Shown piece after piece: positions 17,389-26,313 of a stretch of 61,284 nt of DNA. The position numbers and the translations under genes were made by a program. A model generated the notes under the pieces. It did not search any database and had not been told where the DNA came from. It saw only the letters and a list, made by a program, of their open reading frames with translations. Source of the stretch: Clostridia bacterium (GTDB lineage: Bacteria > Bacillota > Clostridia > Oscillospirales > CAG-272); contig JAFZPN010000149.1 of NCBI GenBank assembly GCA_017550315.1, forward strand, positions 1 through 61,284. The letters are read 5' to 3'. Positions within the stretch are counted from its first letter, which is position 1; every line of letters begins with the position of its first letter.

Positions 17389-17441
17389 TCCCGTCAGGCC
17401 ACGTCGGAGATCCATTGTCCGGTTTGCCGAATCATTTGACA

Positions 17442-17490
17442 CAAAAGCAGCCCGACCGCGGTGCTTCAACCGTATGATCGGGCTGTTTTC
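17442..17490. terminator. Bidirectional hairpin terminator
   Basis: Perfect 8-bp stem (17448-17455 with 17478-17485) enclosing a 22-base loop, TTTT on the right and AAAA on the left, between convergent genes. Confidence 0.8.
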
Positions 17491-17507
17491 CTGTTGCTTA
17501 TGGGGGA

Positions 17508-18326
17508 TCAGTCCATAGAGATGACCTGATCGCCGTCCTTGTTGACGAGATTGACCTTCACGCCGAGCTCATCCATCCACTGTCTCACCTCGAGTGTCCG
17601 GTAGGGCCCGGTCCCATCGTTGTTCGTCCAGAGCCACGAGGGCGTCGGCCAGAGACAAACCTCCGGCTTCACGGCTTCATAGAAGGAGCGCGCGCAGCCG
17701 TTCTGCCCGTGATGCGCCATCTGGCAGATATCGCAGTCAAGGATCCCGCTGTCCCCCCAGAGACGCAGGATCTTCTCCCCCGCCTCGACGCCGCAGTCCC
17801 CGGTGAAGAGCGCGCTGCGGTGACCGAGATCCATGCGGAAGACGAGCGAGGCGTTGTTGCAGTTCTTGATGGCGAAGTCCTGCGAGTAGAGCACGCGGAT
17901 GTGCGCCGCGCCGATATCGAGGACGTCGCCGCCCGAGAGAATACGCATCCGGTCGGCAAAGCGCGGCAGAACGCGGTAGAAGTCCTCCATGGTCCCGGCT
18001 GCGGAATCGTCCCGGCCGACAGCTCCCTCGAAAAAGCCCTTCGAGGGGAAATTGAGGTACACCGTGCCGACGTCGGCGGCATCCGGGCGGTGCTCCATGA
18101 TCTCGAAGAAATTGTTCACGTGGTCATCGTGCGGATGGGTCAGGAACCACGCGTCGATGCGCGGACACTCCTGAGTGGTCAGTTTTCTCAGGTAATCGAG
18201 AAAATGATCGGTTTCCTTTTCGTATCCGCCGTCGATGGCGATCACTTTCCCGTCTTCGGTGGTGATGAGAAAGCTGTTGCAGATCGTGTCGACCGTCGAC
18301 TGCAGCATGTGGATTTCGTTTTTCAT
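17508..18326 (-). CDS. Metallo-beta-lactamase-fold hydrolase
   Basis: A 272-residue cytoplasmic protein of the MBL superfamily, related in style to the hydrolase domain of ComEC. Metal-binding motifs are THPHDDH near residue 59, SGGD, LFTGDCG near residue 174 and MAHHGQ near residue 199. The reaction is unknown; relatives include nucleases, phosphodiesterases and lactonases. GGAGG lies six bases before the ATG at 18326. The frame runs further upstream into the solute-binding gene but without similarity to anything. It is the third and last gene of a leftward unit after the GH99/71-like lipoprotein and the solute-binding lipoprotein (gap 31 bases). Confidence 0.85.
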   Translation of the reverse strand: MKNEIHMLQSTVDTICNSFLITTEDGKVIAIDGGYEKETDHFLDYLRKLTTQECPRIDAWFLTHPHDDHVNNFFEIMEHRPDAADVGTVYLNFPSKGFFEGAVGRDDSAAGTMEDFYRVLPRFADRMRILSGGDVLDIGAAHIRVLYSQDFAIKNCNNASLVFRMDLGHRSALFTGDCGVEAGEKILRLWGDSGILDCDICQMAHHGQNGCARSFYEAVKPEVCLWPTPSWLWTNNDGTGPYRTLEVRQWMDELGVKVNLVNKDGDQVISMD

Positions 18327-18357
18327 GTCATGCCTCCGCTGTCCGTTCCACGCGGGA

Positions 18358-19827
18358 TCAGTCGATCCCTTCAAAGTCACGGAGAAGTTTGTCGAGCATC
18401 TTGTTCGCGGCCTTTTCCTGCTTCGCAAACGAGGAGGCAAAGTCCGTCGAGCCCTTCGCCGCGAGGGTCTGGAAGATGCTGCCGATGCCGAGCTGGGAAT
18501 AGAACCGCCCGATGTCATAGACACGGTAGGCGAGCGCGATGTCGAGCATCTCGGCGGACTGGTCGTCGCGGGCATATTTCCGCGTGAGCGCGATGTCATA
18601 GTACGCGGGCGTCACCTGGATGAAGGACTGGATCGCCATGCCTTCGAGGACCGCGGTAATCATGCCGAGATCCGCCGGGATCCGCGGGACGCAGGCCGTC
18701 GAGGAGATCGCGTTGCAGTAGGTGTAATACTTGTCCTGTGCTTCGTCGTACTTCGGGATCGGGAGCACGCCGAACGCCGTCTCCATGTCGCGGACGTTCA
18801 CGATGTAGCTGAGCACCTCGCCGTAGAACAGGACGCGGTCCTCCATGAACATCGCCTTGCCGACGGCGACGTCGGACGGGATGCGCGTGATGTTGTCCTC
18901 CGAGACGATCCGCACGACCTTCTCGAGCGTCGCGACCGTCTTGTCCATGTCGACGTCGAGGACCGGAATGCCGTCCGCGTCGTATGAGATGAGCGTCAGT
19001 CCGGAGCCGTAGAAGAACGTGCAGGGACCTTCGCTCGTCGTGACGTAGCCGTAGCGGTCCTTGTCCGTGTACTTGCCGTCGCCGTCGAGGTCGGTCGTCA
19101 CGTTCAGGCACATCCCGCGGAAGGCGTCGATGGTCCACTTCCCTTCCCGCACGAGATCATAAGGGACTTCAAGGCCCATATCCGCGATCAGCTGCTTGTT
19201 GAAGAGCTGGATATAGGTGACGTCGTTGTCGAGATAGTTGATGTCGCCGTTCATGAAGAAGACCTTGCCGCAGATCTGCATGGCGAGCGTCCCCTGGTCC
19301 CACCACGCGTCGGTGAGGTTCAGGTTGTCGAGGTTCATGTAGTTCATGAGATATCCGGCCTGCGCCATGGAAGCCGCCGTCGCCATGTTCGGGAACGCGA
19401 GCTTGTAGCTCACATCCCCCGAGGTCACGGCCTGCCGCACGATGCCGTTCACGTCGCCGGGCGTGAGCGAGATCGAGCAGTTGAACCGCTCGTCGATGGC
19501 GAGATTCCGGTTGTAGACTGCGTCGTTGACCACGTCGCCCGTCAGCTCTTCGACCCAGATCTCCTTCTCGGAGTTGCCGGTCGCCGCCTGGGCCGTGATG
19601 CCGAAATCCTCGCCCTCATAGTCCGTCCCTGCAATTTCCTCGTATTTCTGCCGGGCGTAGTCGAATTTGTCCGGTTCCGGCTCTGGCTCGGCATCCGTCT
19701 GTCCGGCAGGAGAGCTGCCGTCCGAGGCGGGATCCTGCGACGGGTTCTGCGTCTCCTGCGACGCGCAGGCGGGGAATGCCGTCAAAAGAAGCACGGCGAG
19801 CAGGAGAGAAAGGATACGCTTTTTCAT
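18358..19827 (-). CDS. Extracellular solute-binding lipoprotein
   Basis: A 489-residue sugar-type ABC binding protein. Signal peptide with lipobox FPAC (Cys21), a Ser/Asp/Pro/Glu linker to about residue 53, then a two-lobe binding fold. At 246-257 the loop DLDGDGKYTDKD has the spacing of an EF-hand or dockerin calcium loop; a similar loop occurs in the paralogue at 36773. GGAGG lies nine bases before the ATG. It is placed 44 bases after a GH99/71-like lipoprotein and 31 bases before the MBL-fold gene, so binding of the released glycan is a plausible job. No permease genes adjoin, so the partner transporter must be encoded elsewhere. Confidence 0.9.
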   Translation of the reverse strand: MKKRILSLLLAVLLLTAFPACASQETQNPSQDPASDGSSPAGQTDAEPEPEPDKFDYARQKYEEIAGTDYEGEDFGITAQAATGNSEKEIWVEELTGDVVNDAVYNRNLAIDERFNCSISLTPGDVNGIVRQAVTSGDVSYKLAFPNMATAASMAQAGYLMNYMNLDNLNLTDAWWDQGTLAMQICGKVFFMNGDINYLDNDVTYIQLFNKQLIADMGLEVPYDLVREGKWTIDAFRGMCLNVTTDLDGDGKYTDKDRYGYVTTSEGPCTFFYGSGLTLISYDADGIPVLDVDMDKTVATLEKVVRIVSEDNITRIPSDVAVGKAMFMEDRVLFYGEVLSYIVNVRDMETAFGVLPIPKYDEAQDKYYTYCNAISSTACVPRIPADLGMITAVLEGMAIQSFIQVTPAYYDIALTRKYARDDQSAEMLDIALAYRVYDIGRFYSQLGIGSIFQTLAAKGSTDFASSFAKQEKAANKMLDKLLRDFEGID

Positions 19828-19871
19828 GTTTGAAACCTCCGATCCAAAAGTGCTTGATCCGAAACGGGACC

Positions 19872-22367
19872 TTATCCGACCCGGTAGACGTACACAAACC
19901 GTCCGGTGGGGGCTGTGTCGCCCTGCGTATAGAAATTCAGAATGTCGCCGTCTTCCACGTTGTCGCTACACTTGAAACAAAGCCCTTCCTCCGTGTCCGA
20001 TAATCCGAGCATCGCGCACGGGATCCGGATCACGAGAGTACGCCCCGTGACTTTGTAATCCGCCTCACCGACGGCTTCCGTCTCGAATCCTTCGCCCGTG
20101 AAGCGTTCCACCGCGGCTTTATCCGCCGAGGGTGAGGTCTTGTTGACGATGTAGTCAAAACTCTCCCAGCCCTTGCCTTCGGTGCGGATATAGAGCCGCA
20201 TCCAGTTCGGATCAGTGCAGGGGGTGATGTCCGCCGCGCATTCGACAAGAAACCAGAAATTCGCCCCGTCCCGCGCGATCTTTGCGCCGACGATATCGTT
20301 CCGTCCGCTCGTGTCGGTCAGCCGGACACCGCCGTAAGCCGCCGCATCCCGGTCGCCGGTGTTGTGCGGATAGGCGATGAATTCCGGTCCGACGTCCGCC
20401 CATTCGACGGCGGGATCGGCGTTCATGTCGATGCTCTTCGGCGCGGAGGCGAGGGGCACTTCCCGCGCGCCCTTGAACTTCCGCACCCAATCGACGAGCT
20501 GGTAATAGTAGTGGTCCTTCAGATCCCCGCGCGTCGGCTCGATGTCGCGGCTGTACGTTTCGTCGAACTCGTCCGGGAAGGCGTTCTCGACGGCGGCAGC
20601 GGTCGGCGGCCAGGATTCGTACCGTCCGGCGTTCCATTCGTTCCAGCCGGTGACGAAGACGATCCGCGGATCCTTCGAGATCGCAAACTCCCACTGCTCG
20701 TCGAAGTTCGCGCCCCAGAGCTTCGCGTCCGGACGGGTGTCATAGCCATCCGAGGTGTAGTGCCGCCCGAAGATGCGCTCGCCGTTCATCGCGGTCAGGC
20801 CCTTTTCGGCGGACCAGTTCTGCGCGACCCCGACGGTCGTCATCTCGACCTGATCCGGATCGGCGGCGTTATAATACAGGGCCTGCGGCGTCGTGGAGAG
20901 CCAGCCCCAGCGCTCGGTCCCTTCCTTTTTCGCATGGTAATCTGCCGCGTTGTAGACGGGTTCGCCCGCGCGGAAGGTGAAGAAATTCCAGATCTCTTTT
21001 TCCAGCGGATCGGTCTTCGGATGCGTCAGGGAGGACCGGTACGCCATCAGCATCGGCTTGCCGTCGAGGTAGAACCAGAGATCCTGATATTTCCCCGGGC
21101 GGTAGATGTCGGTGTAGAGCGATTTGAGCTGTTCCGCGGTGTCCGATCCGGCGGCGAACGGCAGCATGAAGGAGATCTTCGGCACGTTCACGCCGTCTGC
21201 TTTCGCCTCCTCGAAGACCTTGTAGATCTTCTGATAGCTGTTGCGCCACGTGAAGGTGCCGTTGGTGTTGTCCATGAAGATGACATCCACGCCGGCTGCC
21301 GCGAGGAGCTCGGCCTGACGCCGGATCACCCATTCGTCGGTCGTGAGGTAGTAGCCATAGACGGGCTCATCCCAGAAGTACCGCGTCCCGCCGGTCGGCC
21401 AGGCGGGATTTTTGTAATCGTTCTGCGCCTCCGGGTGCTCCTTCATGAACTCTGTCACGTTGAGCGGCGCGCCGTCGTCCGTGTTGTGCCAGTCCCAGTA
21501 GAACATCGCGACGATCTTGTCGTCCTTCGGGTCCCCTGCTTCCGCGTTGCCCGAGACCGTGCGTCCGAGTCCGTCGATCGCCGCCCAGGTATCGGGCATG
21601 GCGTCACGCGTGACGAGGATGTGATCCGCCGGAAGTTCGGCTTCCGGTGGCGGGGTGTGCAGTCCGTCGATTTCCGTTGTCATGCTGACCTCCTCAAAAT
21701 AATCGTCTTTCGTTTCTCTGAATCCGATTTCCAATTGCAGGTCCCCTTCGGAGAAGAGGCCGCTGTTGAAGATGAAGCCCTTCGACACGTTCCCGGGGAA
21801 GACCCACGTTCCCGCCGGGCCCTGCGTGTCCTGGATCGCGAAGAGGTAGTCGCCAGGCGGCATCTCCTCAAAAGTTACGGAATCTTCCGCGCAGTCGACG
21901 AGGTTCTCGAAGCGTTCGCTCGCGACGGGACCTTCGGCGAGCATGGCGTCCCAGTCGTCGTTCCAGATATAAAGCGCGAGGGTCGCCGATGAGGTTTTCT
22001 GGGTCCAGGTCGGCACACAGAACGAGAAGCGGTCGAAGGGAGCCGTGACCCGGCACCGCACGCCGTAAACCTCGCCTTCCGCAACCTGATGCGCCGACTT
22101 CGCCGCCTCGTCAAAGTCAAAGACCTCGACGTAGACGGTCCGCTTGACGGCGGCGGGCTTTTTCTCGGGCTCGGGCGGGGCGGGAGCTTCCTCCTCTGGC
22201 TCCGTCTCCGGGAGAATTGCCTCGGTTTCCGCACGCATATCCGTCTCCTCCGATTCCTGAACGAGCGGGGAGGGCTCCGATCCGGATTCTCCCGTCGGTT
22301 CCGTCTTGCCGCAGCACGCGAGCACCAGCAGAAGGGCAGCCAAAAGACCGCACAATCGTCTTCTCAC
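19872..22367 (-). CDS. Exported GH99/GH71-like glycoside hydrolase lipoprotein
   Basis: An 831-residue lipoprotein starting at GTG (minus strand 22367); signal peptide with VLAC (Cys18), acidic Pro-rich linker to about residue 75. Residues of about 75-230 are a beta-sandwich, possibly carbohydrate binding. The central part (about 285-620) has the look of GH71/GH99-type barrels: VAMFYWDWHN, VIRRQAELLAAAGVDVIFMD, FYLDGKPMLMAY and VTGWNEWNAGRYESWPP. The C-terminal 150 residues form a second beta domain (FWFLVECAADITP, WMRLYIRTEGKGW) like CBM9-type domains. It heads a unit with a solute-binding lipoprotein and an MBL-fold protein. Its likely substrate is an alpha-linked mannan or glucan, inferred from the family only. 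Confidence 0.75.
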   Translation of the reverse strand: MRRRLCGLLAALLLVLACCGKTEPTGESGSEPSPLVQESEETDMRAETEAILPETEPEEEAPAPPEPEKKPAAVKRTVYVEVFDFDEAAKSAHQVAEGEVYGVRCRVTAPFDRFSFCVPTWTQKTSSATLALYIWNDDWDAMLAEGPVASERFENLVDCAEDSVTFEEMPPGDYLFAIQDTQGPAGTWVFPGNVSKGFIFNSGLFSEGDLQLEIGFRETKDDYFEEVSMTTEIDGLHTPPPEAELPADHILVTRDAMPDTWAAIDGLGRTVSGNAEAGDPKDDKIVAMFYWDWHNTDDGAPLNVTEFMKEHPEAQNDYKNPAWPTGGTRYFWDEPVYGYYLTTDEWVIRRQAELLAAAGVDVIFMDNTNGTFTWRNSYQKIYKVFEEAKADGVNVPKISFMLPFAAGSDTAEQLKSLYTDIYRPGKYQDLWFYLDGKPMLMAYRSSLTHPKTDPLEKEIWNFFTFRAGEPVYNAADYHAKKEGTERWGWLSTTPQALYYNAADPDQVEMTTVGVAQNWSAEKGLTAMNGERIFGRHYTSDGYDTRPDAKLWGANFDEQWEFAISKDPRIVFVTGWNEWNAGRYESWPPTAAAVENAFPDEFDETYSRDIEPTRGDLKDHYYYQLVDWVRKFKGAREVPLASAPKSIDMNADPAVEWADVGPEFIAYPHNTGDRDAAAYGGVRLTDTSGRNDIVGAKIARDGANFWFLVECAADITPCTDPNWMRLYIRTEGKGWESFDYIVNKTSPSADKAAVERFTGEGFETEAVGEADYKVTGRTLVIRIPCAMLGLSDTEEGLCFKCSDNVEDGDILNFYTQGDTAPTGRFVYVYRVG

Positions 22368-22408
22368 CGTCCTCGTCCCCCCTTTTCCGTGTTTCCGATT
22401 CTTTCTCT

Positions 22409-22437
22409 ATTGTAGCGTCCCGCGCGGACAAAGTCAA
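22409..22437 (-). promoter_or_regulatory. SigA-type promoter of the GH99/71-like unit
   Basis: On the minus strand, TTGACT (22432-22437), 17 bp, TACAAT (22409-22414). Confidence 0.8.
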
Positions 22438-22439
22438 CA

Positions 22440-22513
22440 GAATTGCCGACAAAACATCGCGATCCGTGTTTTTTGCCCCATTTTGCCATAGATGCCCCGC
22501 AATGCGGCAATTC
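22440..22513. repeat. Inverted repeat between two divergent promoters
   Basis: GAATTGCCG (22440-22448) and CGGCAATTC (22505-22513) are a perfect 9-bp inverted repeat 56 bases apart. Each arm lies directly upstream of one -35 box (2 and 4 bases away). Inside is a second pair, AAAACA (22451-22456) and TGTTTT (22467-22472). This is a candidate operator pair. Confidence 0.6.
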
Positions 22514-22517
22514 CCCG

Positions 22518-22546
22518 TTGATTTTCCCCGCAATCCGGTATATAAT
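22518..22546 (+). promoter_or_regulatory. SigA-type promoter of the esterase-DUF1638 unit
   Basis: TTGATT (22518-22523), 17 bp, TATAAT (22541-22546). Confidence 0.8.
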
Positions 22547-22585
22547 AGAGGCGAACGAACAGCCATGCCCCAACATGCGGTCTGA

Positions 22586-23701
<1,116 letters not shown>

Positions 23702-23704
23702 GGC

Positions 23705-24457
23705 GTGCGCATCCACATCATCGCCTGCCGGATCTTCCTGCGCGAGCTCAGCTATCTGGCGGCGACGAGCGAAAACCAGATCGATCTGACATGGGTGGGA
23801 CGCGGGCTGCACAACACCCCCGAAGCGCTCACGGCGCGTCTCATCGGCGCGGTGGATGAGCTGTACCGTCAGATGGAAACCGGGGAGCTCGAACACCGTC
23901 CGGATGCCATCGTCCTCGGCTACGGACTCTGTTCCAAGGCGGTCGTCGGGATCCGCTGCCGCGACATCCCGATCGTCATCCCGCGCACGGACGACTGCAT
24001 CGCGCTCTTCATGGGTTCGCAGGAGAAGTATCTGAAGGAATTCTCCGAAGCCCACGGCGCGTACTGGCTCAACAGCGGATGGCTCGAGCAGAGCGGACGT
24101 CTCTTCGACAGCGACGACTTCAAACGCCGCAGATGGCTCGAATATGCGGAGCGCTTCGGCGAGGACAACGCGGACTATCTTATCGAGGTCGAATCCAGCT
24201 GGGAAAAGAACTACTCGACCCTCGGATACATCCATTCGGACGTCCACGATTCTCCGGGCAATCTGCGGCGCGCGAAGACCGAAGCCGACCGGAAGGGCTG
24301 GCAGCTGCGCGAGATCACGGGCGACAACCGGATGCTCCGGATGATGACGGACGGCACGTGGAACGACGAAGAATTCCTGATCCTGAAACCGGGAGAGACC
24401 GTCGCGGCGGACTATTCCGGGAAGAAGCTGCGCGCCGTGCGGGAGGACGAGGAATAA
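23705..24457 (+). CDS. DUF1638 family protein
   Basis: A 250-residue cytoplasmic protein starting at GTG, with GGAGGAC just upstream inside the end of the esterase gene. DUF1638 signatures are the N-terminal IIACRIFLREL, VLGYGLCSKAVVGI and PRTDDCIALFMGS; the conserved Cys, His/Asp and Asp residues suggest metal or corrinoid-related chemistry. In other genomes the family is frequently found beside corrinoid methyltransferases, but here the only companion is an esterase. The function is unknown. A bidirectional terminator follows. Confidence 0.8.
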   Translation: MRIHIIACRIFLRELSYLAATSENQIDLTWVGRGLHNTPEALTARLIGAVDELYRQMETGELEHRPDAIVLGYGLCSKAVVGIRCRDIPIVIPRTDDCIALFMGSQEKYLKEFSEAHGAYWLNSGWLEQSGRLFDSDDFKRRRWLEYAERFGEDNADYLIEVESSWEKNYSTLGYIHSDVHDSPGNLRRAKTEADRKGWQLREITGDNRMLRMMTDGTWNDEEFLILKPGETVAADYSGKKLRAVREDEE

Positions 24458-24483
24458 CCTGCCAGACAAATCCAATCAAATCG

Positions 24484-24517
24484 AAAAGCGCGGATCCGCA
24501 TGGGTCCGCGCCTTTTT
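24484..24517. terminator. Bidirectional hairpin terminator
   Basis: Ten-base stem GCGCGGATCC with GGGTCCGCGC (one mismatch or G-T pair), loop GCAT, TTTTT on the right and AAAA on the left, between convergent genes. Confidence 0.88.
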
Positions 24518-24530
24518 GCGCTTGAAGAGC

Positions 24531-26288
24531 TTATTCGGGATCCTTTTCCATCGCGGCGCGGCGGACGTTTGCCTCGCGGATGGCGTCATAGACCGCGTCG
24601 GAGAACTTCCGGCTCCGGTCGTATTTGTACAGCCCGTTCTGCTCCTGCTCCACGTCCGTGAGCTGGGTATAGCAGAAGCCGCAGATCCGCGGATTGTCGA
24701 TCAGCACACCCGTCAGGCCGGCATACCGCGCGGCGAACTCCTCCTCGGTCTTCGGCGCGTTGCCGTATCCCCAGCCGCCCGGCTCGTCGGGATTCCAGAA
24801 TGTTCCGCCGTACTCGGACACCCACACGGGCTGACCCTCGTAGATGTTCTGGCGCAGCTGTTCCTGATGGATCGGATTGTGGACGTAGGACGGATCGTCG
24901 CGCATTTTGTCGAGGCTTGCCTTGAGCTTTGCCGGATCCTGCTCGTAGTCGTGGATGTCGTACATGTCCGTCACATAGTGCACGCCGCCGGAGGAATCGA
25001 TGCACGGCCGCGTCGGATCCATCTCCTTCGTCACGGCGTAATACACGCGCTGGCAGATCGGGTTGACGTCGTGCGCCCAGTAGGACTCGTTCTCCGGGCA
25101 CCAGCCGATGATCGACGGGTGGGAGTAGTCGCGGCGCACGGTCTCCATCCATTCGGGCAGGAAGGAGGCGATCCCCTCCGCGTCGTTCAGGCGGTGGCCG
25201 TCGGCGTATTCGCCCCAGACGAGATACCCGAGCCGGTCCGCCCAGTAAAGCGTCCGTTCCTCGAAGACCCGCTGATGCAGGCGCGCGCCGTTCATGCCGA
25301 GATCCATCGAGAGCTCGATATCCCGGCGCAGGAAATCGTCGTCCGGCGCGGTGTAGATGCCCTCGGGATTGAAGCCCTGATCAAGCACGGTGCGCAGAAA
25401 GACCGGGCGACCGTTGAGATAGAAGCCGTCCTTTTTCACCTCGACGGTCCGCATGCCGAAATAGCTCTTCAGGGTATCGCCGCCGTCGAGCGTCAGGACG
25501 AGGTCATAGAGCTCCGGCTGGCCGACGTCCCAGAGGTGCAGCTCGGCGAGCGGGATCTCGAGATGCGCGCGTCCTCCCGCTATATCCGTAGACGCGCAGC
25601 CGACGGGCCGCCCCGCATAGAACGCCTCCGCCGTGACGGTTTTTCCGCCCGTGACCTCCGCGTCGACGAGGACCGCGCGGTTCGGGACGACCGGGGTGAT
25701 CTTCGCGTGGGAGATCGCGTCCTTCGGCGTGAATTCGAGCCAGACGGTCTGCCAGATCCCGGTCGTCCGGGTGTAGCTGCATCCGTAGCTCTGATAGCGC
25801 ATCGACTGCTTGCCGTAGGGCTGGGTGCCGCTGCGGTTGTTGTCCTCCGCCCACAGGGTGACGGTGTTTTCCCCCGGCTTCACGAGAGCGGTGATATCGA
25901 AGGCGAAGGACGAATACCCGCCTGTATGTTCGCCGGCTTTTTGTCCGTTGATCCACACGACGGCGTGATAATCGACCGCGCCGAAGTGGAGCAGGATCCG
26001 GCCGGCTGCCTCCGCACCGTCGAGGGTGAAGGTCCGGCGATACCAGACGGCAGCGATCCAGTCGGTGTAGCCGATCCCGGAGAGCCGGCTTTCCGGACAG
26101 AACGGCACCGTAATCGACACGGGAAACGGTGAGGCATCCCGCGCCGCGTCGAAGGCTTCGTCCTTCCAAAGCCCCCGGTCGCGGCCGGAGTTGCCGAAGT
26201 CAAAGAGAAAATCCCAGGTCCCGTTGAGGTTCTTCCAGGTATCGCGGACGAACTGCGGACGGGGATATTCGGGTCTCGGAATGTTCAT
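24531..26288 (-). CDS. GH2-family beta-glycosidase (beta-galactosidase or beta-glucuronidase type)
   Basis: A 585-residue cytoplasmic enzyme, shorter than LacZ but usual for the compact GH2 group. The sugar-binding beta-sandwich covers about 15-190 (HFGAVDYHAVVWINGQKAGEHTGG), an immunoglobulin-like domain about 190-285, and the barrel about 285-585. The acid/base Glu401 lies in WCPENES and the nucleophile Glu492 in WVSEYGG. AAGGAGG precedes the ATG. It is the last gene of the leftward unit that starts with the PfkB kinase at 31574, 25 bases after the unknown protein gene. It would hydrolyse a beta-linked galactoside, glucuronide or mannoside taken into the cell. Confidence 0.92.
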   Translation of the reverse strand: MNIPRPEYPRPQFVRDTWKNLNGTWDFLFDFGNSGRDRGLWKDEAFDAARDASPFPVSITVPFCPESRLSGIGYTDWIAAVWYRRTFTLDGAEAAGRILLHFGAVDYHAVVWINGQKAGEHTGGYSSFAFDITALVKPGENTVTLWAEDNNRSGTQPYGKQSMRYQSYGCSYTRTTGIWQTVWLEFTPKDAISHAKITPVVPNRAVLVDAEVTGGKTVTAEAFYAGRPVGCASTDIAGGRAHLEIPLAELHLWDVGQPELYDLVLTLDGGDTLKSYFGMRTVEVKKDGFYLNGRPVFLRTVLDQGFNPEGIYTAPDDDFLRRDIELSMDLGMNGARLHQRVFEERTLYWADRLGYLVWGEYADGHRLNDAEGIASFLPEWMETVRRDYSHPSIIGWCPENESYWAHDVNPICQRVYYAVTKEMDPTRPCIDSSGGVHYVTDMYDIHDYEQDPAKLKASLDKMRDDPSYVHNPIHQEQLRQNIYEGQPVWVSEYGGTFWNPDEPGGWGYGNAPKTEEEFAARYAGLTGVLIDNPRICGFCYTQLTDVEQEQNGLYKYDRSRKFSDAVYDAIREANVRRAAMEKDPE

Positions 26289-26313
26289 GCGCTGTCCTCC
26301 TTGCGGTTCTATA

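Noticed and set aside
20364-21992. Plus-strand open frame of 542 codons opposite the GH99/71-like gene
   Set aside because: Shadow of a well-supported gene; no ribosome site and no domain similarity.
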